Below are positions 4,206 to 7,316 of a stretch of 7,316 nucleotides of DNA, in pieces (within the stretch, counting starts at the first letter, position 1; each line of letters opens with the position of its first letter). The position numbers and the translations under genes are program-made. The stretch lies in NCBI GenBank assembly GCA_017555465.1, contig JAFZGH010000266.1, positions 1 to 7,316 of the forward strand, written 5' to 3'. A model generated the notes under the pieces. The model was given only the letters and a program-made list of their open reading frames with translations. It had not been told where the DNA came from and ran no database searches. The stretch comes from Akkermansia sp. (GTDB taxonomy: Bacteria; Verrucomicrobiota; Verrucomicrobiia; Verrucomicrobiales; Akkermansiaceae).

Positions 4206-6533
4206 ATGTCTGACCCGAACAAACAGCCCAACAAAACCCCACTCCCCGGTAATCCTCCCAACTGGGGCGTCATGATACTCATGACCGTCATCGCCGGTAT
4301 CCTCCTGGTGGCTTTCGTCTTTGATGGGGCCCTGGCCTCTCCTGGTCGAGCCATCACCCTGGAACAATTCACGCAGGATTACAAAGGCGGCAAAGTCGTT
4401 CTGAGCCAGCCCAAGGAATTCCCGGTTGAAGTCACTCTGGATGCTGGCAATACGGAAGGCGTCATCACCGCTTACGAATACCGCAACCTGCCCCAGTACC
4501 CCAAGGCCTCCTTCTACATGCCCTTTACCGATTCGGATGAAGTGCGCTCGCTGTGCAACCGTTTCGGCATTACCACCACCACCCGCGTGGAAACAGCCCC
4601 GAAAGAAACAGAGCTTCAGGGTGACCGCATCTGGTCGACCGAAGACTTTGCCCGCATGGGAGCCGAAGGGCGCATCATCACCACCGGCAGCAGCCCGGTA
4701 ATCTACGAAGCCGGCGGTCAGGGAGTCATCGTGGGCGAATACCGCCTGGCCCCCATCAACAAGGCAGAGCTCAAGGACCTGGAGCCGGTTCGCGTGGAGT
4801 TCAACCCGGCCTTCCAGGGCGAGCAGGTGCGCAACCTGCTGGGCAGCAAAGTCAGATACATTGTAGAGAGCAACACCTGGAGCATGTTCCTCATGAACGT
4901 GCTGCCCTTTGCCATCGTGCTGCTGCTTCTTTTCTTCTTCTTCCGCGCGCAGAGCGGCGGCCCCGGCGGCGCCATGAAGTTTGCCCGCAGCCGTGCCCGC
5001 CTGCTTGACCCGAACAAGAACAAGGTCACCTTCAAGGATGTGGCCGGTATCTCCGAAGCCAAGGAAGAAGTGTGGGAAATCGTCGAGTTCCTGCGCAATC
5101 CCCAGAAATTCCGTAACCTGGGCGGTACCATTCCCAAGGGCGTGCTCATGGTAGGCCCTCCCGGCACGGGTAAGACCCTGCTGGCACGCGCCATTGCCGG
5201 TGAAGCAGGCGTGCCGTTCTACACCATTTCCGGCTCCGACTTTGTGGAAATGTTTGTAGGCGTGGGCGCCAGCCGCGTGCGCGACATGTTCGCCGAGGCC
5301 AAGAAACACAGCCCCTGCCTCATCTTCATCGATGAAATTGATGCCGTGGGCCGCCACCGTGGTCATGGCGTGGGCGGCGGGCATGACGAACGCGAGCAGA
5401 CACTCAACGCCCTGCTGGTGGAAATGGACGGCTTCACCGCCAATGAGAATGTCATCGTGATTGCCGCCACCAACCGCGTGGACGTGCTCGACCCCGCCCT
5501 GCTGCGTCCCGGCCGCTTCGACCGCCAGGTGACCGTGAACCTGCCCGATGCCGCCGGGCGCGAGCAGATTCTGCGCGTGCATGCCCGCAAGATCAAGCTT
5601 GCCCCGGATGTAGACCTGGGGCCGATTGCCCGCGCTACCACCGGTTTCTCCGGTGCAGAGCTGGCTAACCTGGTGAACGAGGCCGCCCTCATTGCCGCCC
5701 GCCACAACAAGCCCACCGTGCAGCAGGCAGACCTGGAGGAAGCGCGCGAAAAAGTGCGCTGGGGACGCGAGCGCCGCTCTCTGGAAATCTCTGATAAGGA
5801 GAAATACATGACCGCCGTGCACGAAGCGGGCCACGCAGTGTGCCTGCTCAAGACAGCCCTGTCCAAGAGCCTGCCGCTACACAAGGTCACCATCATTCCC
5901 CGCGGCCCGGCATTGGGTGTCACCATGATGCTGCCGGATGAGGACAAACACAGCGAATACAAGAGCGAACTGCTCGACTACATCGTCATGGCCATGGGTG
6001 GCCGCTGCGCAGAGCTCGTCGTCTTCGGCGATGTTTCCGGCGGCGCCCGCGGTGATATTCACCAGGCAACCAGCATTGCCCGCAAGATGGTCTGTGTCTA
6101 TGGCATGAGCGAAAAGCTCGGTCCCATTGAATACGGCACCAACCACAATGAGGTATTCCTGGCACGTGATATCTCCCAGACCACCCGCAACTTCTCCGAG
6201 CACACCGCGCAGATAATCGACGAGGAAATCCAGCGTATCGTGACCGAGAACTACAACCGTGCTGTCACCATTCTGACCGAGAACCAGGAAAGACTGAAGC
6301 TTATCGCCGACAAACTCATCGAGTTTGAGACTCTGAGCGGCAAGCAGGTGGCAGAGCTGCTGGAAACCGGGGAAATGAGCGACCCGCCCGTGCGCCAGCT
6401 GCCCCCGCCCATCCCCATGGATGAGGATGCCCCCACTGACCTCCAGACGCCGGATGACGAGCCGCCTGCACCGCAGGAAGAAGCACCGGCAGCTGCCGCT
6501 GATGAAGAAAAGAAAGAAGACACGACCCTCTAA
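4206..6533 (+). CDS. ftsH: FtsH, ATP-dependent membrane zinc metalloprotease
   Basis: Hexameric inner-membrane AAA+ protease that pulls out and degrades misfolded membrane proteins and regulatory cytosolic proteins. After a short Asn/Pro-rich cytoplasmic start, TM1 spans about residues 20-39, a large periplasmic region about 40-225, and TM2 about 227-246 (ending LLLLFFFF). The AAA+ domain has Walker A GPPGTGKT (317-324), the pore motif MFVG (349-352), Walker B LIFIDEID (372-379) and the second region of homology with RPGRFDR (434-440). The M41 peptidase domain has HEAGH at 539-543 and the expected third zinc ligand D617. At 775 residues it is much longer than E. coli FtsH (644): the periplasmic part is roughly 185 residues against about 70, and residues about 720-775 form an acidic, Pro/Ala-rich, probably disordered tail. 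All catalytic residues are intact. The ATG at 4206 has no Shine-Dalgarno but gives the expected N-terminal membrane anchor. rsfS follows after 26 bases. Confidence 0.97.
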   Translation: MSDPNKQPNKTPLPGNPPNWGVMILMTVIAGILLVAFVFDGALASPGRAITLEQFTQDYKGGKVVLSQPKEFPVEVTLDAGNTEGVITAYEYRNLPQYPKASFYMPFTDSDEVRSLCNRFGITTTTRVETAPKETELQGDRIWSTEDFARMGAEGRIITTGSSPVIYEAGGQGVIVGEYRLAPINKAELKDLEPVRVEFNPAFQGEQVRNLLGSKVRYIVESNTWSMFLMNVLPFAIVLLLLFFFFRAQSGGPGGAMKFARSRARLLDPNKNKVTFKDVAGISEAKEEVWEIVEFLRNPQKFRNLGGTIPKGVLMVGPPGTGKTLLARAIAGEAGVPFYTISGSDFVEMFVGVGASRVRDMFAEAKKHSPCLIFIDEIDAVGRHRGHGVGGGHDEREQTLNALLVEMDGFTANENVIVIAATNRVDVLDPALLRPGRFDRQVTVNLPDAAGREQILRVHARKIKLAPDVDLGPIARATTGFSGAELANLVNEAALIAARHNKPTVQQADLEEAREKVRWGRERRSLEISDKEKYMTAVHEAGHAVCLLKTALSKSLPLHKVTIIPRGPALGVTMMLPDEDKHSEYKSELLDYIVMAMGGRCAELVVFGDVSGGARGDIHQATSIARKMVCVYGMSEKLGPIEYGTNHNEVFLARDISQTTRNFSEHTAQIIDEEIQRIVTENYNRAVTILTENQERLKLIADKLIEFETLSGKQVAELLETGEMSDPPVRQLPPPIPMDEDAPTDLQTPDDEPPAPQEEAPAAAADEEKKEDTTL

Positions 6534-6542
6534 CCCCCCCCC
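6534..6542 (+). repeat. C9 homopolymer between ftsH and rsfS
   Basis: Nine consecutive C residues begin immediately after the ftsH stop codon and end 17 bases before the rsfS start. The tract is outside both reading frames. Such tracts are prone to slippage and to sequencing errors; any effect here would be on the spacing or the rsfS translation initiation region. Confidence 0.6.
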
Positions 6543-6559
6543 TTACCGACACACACAAT

Positions 6560-6919
6560 ATGAACAGCAAACAACTCGCCTTTGCCTGCGCCCAGGTGGC
6601 TTGCGACGCCAAAGCCTCCGACATCGCCATCTATGATCTGCGCGGCACATCCTCCATCACGGATTTCGCCGTGGTATGCACTGCCACCTCTGTGCCGCAT
6701 CTCCGCGCCATCATGGGCGATGTGGACAAGGAAGTGTGGGAGAAATACGAAATCTCGCCCGTTTACGCCGAGCGCACGCCCAACGCCCTGTGGTGCGTGC
6801 TCGACTACATCGATGTGATGCTCCACGTCATGGCCGGAGAAACCCGCGAATTCTACGAGCTGGAAACACTCTGGAAGCCGGAGAACCGCATTGAGTGGAA
6901 CGACGGCGACGAAGCCTGA
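6560..6919 (+). CDS. rsfS: Ribosomal silencing factor RsfS (Iojap/YbeB family)
   Basis: Small protein that binds uL14 on the free 50S subunit and blocks joining with 30S, lowering translation in poor nutrient conditions (established for the family). The 119-residue product is close to the usual 105-120. It shows the family order: an N-terminal helix, then D-L-R-G-TSSITDFAVVCTATS, matching the common DFFVI-TG-S block, HLRAI, and the C-terminal WCVLDYIDVMLHVM (78-91) followed by TREFYELETLW. The common DYGD motif reads DYID here, with Ile at 84 in place of Gly; the neighbouring acidic residues remain. The ATG at 6560 has no Shine-Dalgarno. It lies 26 bases after ftsH with no terminator between, so it is likely co-transcribed, and ends just before a strong terminator. 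The frequent neighbour nadD is not in the window. Confidence 0.93.
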   Translation: MNSKQLAFACAQVACDAKASDIAIYDLRGTSSITDFAVVCTATSVPHLRAIMGDVDKEVWEKYEISPVYAERTPNALWCVLDYIDVMLHVMAGETREFYELETLWKPENRIEWNDGDEA

Positions 6920-6943
6920 TTTTGCACCCCACCTGTTTGATGC

Positions 6944-6978
6944 ATACCGCCCAGCTCTTGCATGGGCGGTATTTTTTT
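6944..6978 (+). terminator. Intrinsic terminator of the ftsH-rsfS unit
   Basis: A perfect 10-bp stem, ATACCGCCCA (6944-6953) with TGGGCGGTAT (6963-6972), has a 9-base loop and runs into seven T (6972-6978), starting 24 bases after the rsfS stop. This is a textbook rho-independent terminator. Confidence 0.9.
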
Positions 6979-7079
6979 ACGGCTGGCATTGCAGGAATTC
7001 CCCCCCGCCATAATGTAATAACCATGCCGTTCAAACTCCTTCCACTACGAGTCGAAGCAAAAGGCATGCAAGCTTTTTC

Positions 7080-7316
7080 TCATTTTGTGTAAGCTGCTGA
7101 AACGAGTGCTTTTTCACCGGCCTGCATGCGCAATATCTCCATTTGCAGGCGGGTCAGTTCCTCATTGAAGTGCACTGGAGTAAGCGGACGCCAGGAACTC
7201 AGTCCAAGCATGTGCTCTATCACCCGTCCCAAATGCTTGGCAAGAGGGCTGTTCATATCCAGCAGAGGCTTGATAAGGCGGCAGGCATCGGAGAGGTAAC
7301 GCATACTCTCGTTTCG
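7080..7316 (-). CDS. C-terminal part of an unrecognised protein (partial, runs off right edge)
   Basis: A minus-strand frame is open from the right edge to TGA (7082-7080), giving 78 visible residues. An ATG at 7304-7302 exists, but the frame continues upstream of it (RNES), so the true start is probably outside the window. The sequence looks mainly helical (SDACRLIKPLLDM, LAKHLGRVIEHMLGL, NEELTRLQMEILRMQAGE), with no cysteine cluster, membrane segment or motif that I can assign. Codon use is C/G-biased at third positions, like the other genes. It is convergent with rsfS, and no clear terminator for it is visible after 7080. Coding is likely; function is unknown. Confidence 0.55.
   Translation of the reverse strand, partial: RNESMRYLSDACRLIKPLLDMNSPLAKHLGRVIEHMLGLSSWRPLTPVHFNEELTRLQMEILRMQAGEKALVSAAYTK

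Noticed and set aside
4194..5834. 546-codon open frame antisense to ftsH
   Set aside because: Shadow of ftsH; no recognisable domain.
7023..7092. 22-codon plus-strand frame after the rsfS terminator
   Set aside because: No promoter or ribosome site, no recognisable product, and it overlaps the end of the convergent minus-strand gene.

Overview
The window is a stretch of bacterial chromosome carrying four intact housekeeping genes on the plus strand, in two short transcription units. It also has a gene end at each edge and an unusually long gap (about 137-1040) with no intact gene. The FtsH N-terminus, the high GC content with C/G-rich third codon positions, and the near absence of Shine-Dalgarno sequences suggest a Verrucomicrobiota bacterium, possibly related to Akkermansia. 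That placement is an inference from memory of the families; no search was run.

Layout. Positions 2-136 are the C-terminal end of an unrecognised plus-strand gene. Positions 137-1040 hold three things. (a) A putative small RNA (about 259-365) has its 5' end paired to its 3' end by a perfect 12-bp stem, followed by a T-tract. (b) On the minus strand, 297-595 is a small, very basic reading frame that reads through 99 codons only if one base is added to a C4 run, so it is a candidate frameshifted gene. A possible pseudoknot lies upstream of it (672-721). (c) A strong sigma70-type promoter (809-837) leads into a compact three-hairpin RNA (about 844-944) with GAAA and UUCG tetraloops and a terminator-like end.

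The first operon is glnS (glutaminyl-tRNA synthetase, 1041-2717) followed 11 nt later by ribBA (bifunctional riboflavin enzyme, 2729-4090). Its promoter (1005-1033) lies so close to the start codon that the glnS message is predicted to be leaderless. The unit ends at a hairpin (4099-4131). The second operon is ftsH (membrane AAA+ zinc protease, 4206-6533) followed by rsfS (ribosomal silencing factor, 6560-6919), ending at a textbook terminator (6944-6978). A minus-strand gene enters from the right edge and stops at 7080, convergent with this operon.

The four intact genes cover translation (glnS, rsfS), flavin synthesis (ribBA) and membrane protein quality control (ftsH). I see no defence system, mobile element, CRISPR array, tRNA or rRNA. 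The material most worth a second look is the 137-1040 gap, with two candidate structured RNAs and a broken small gene, and the leaderless arrangement of glnS. These rest on hand-read pairing and promoter matches and have not been computed.
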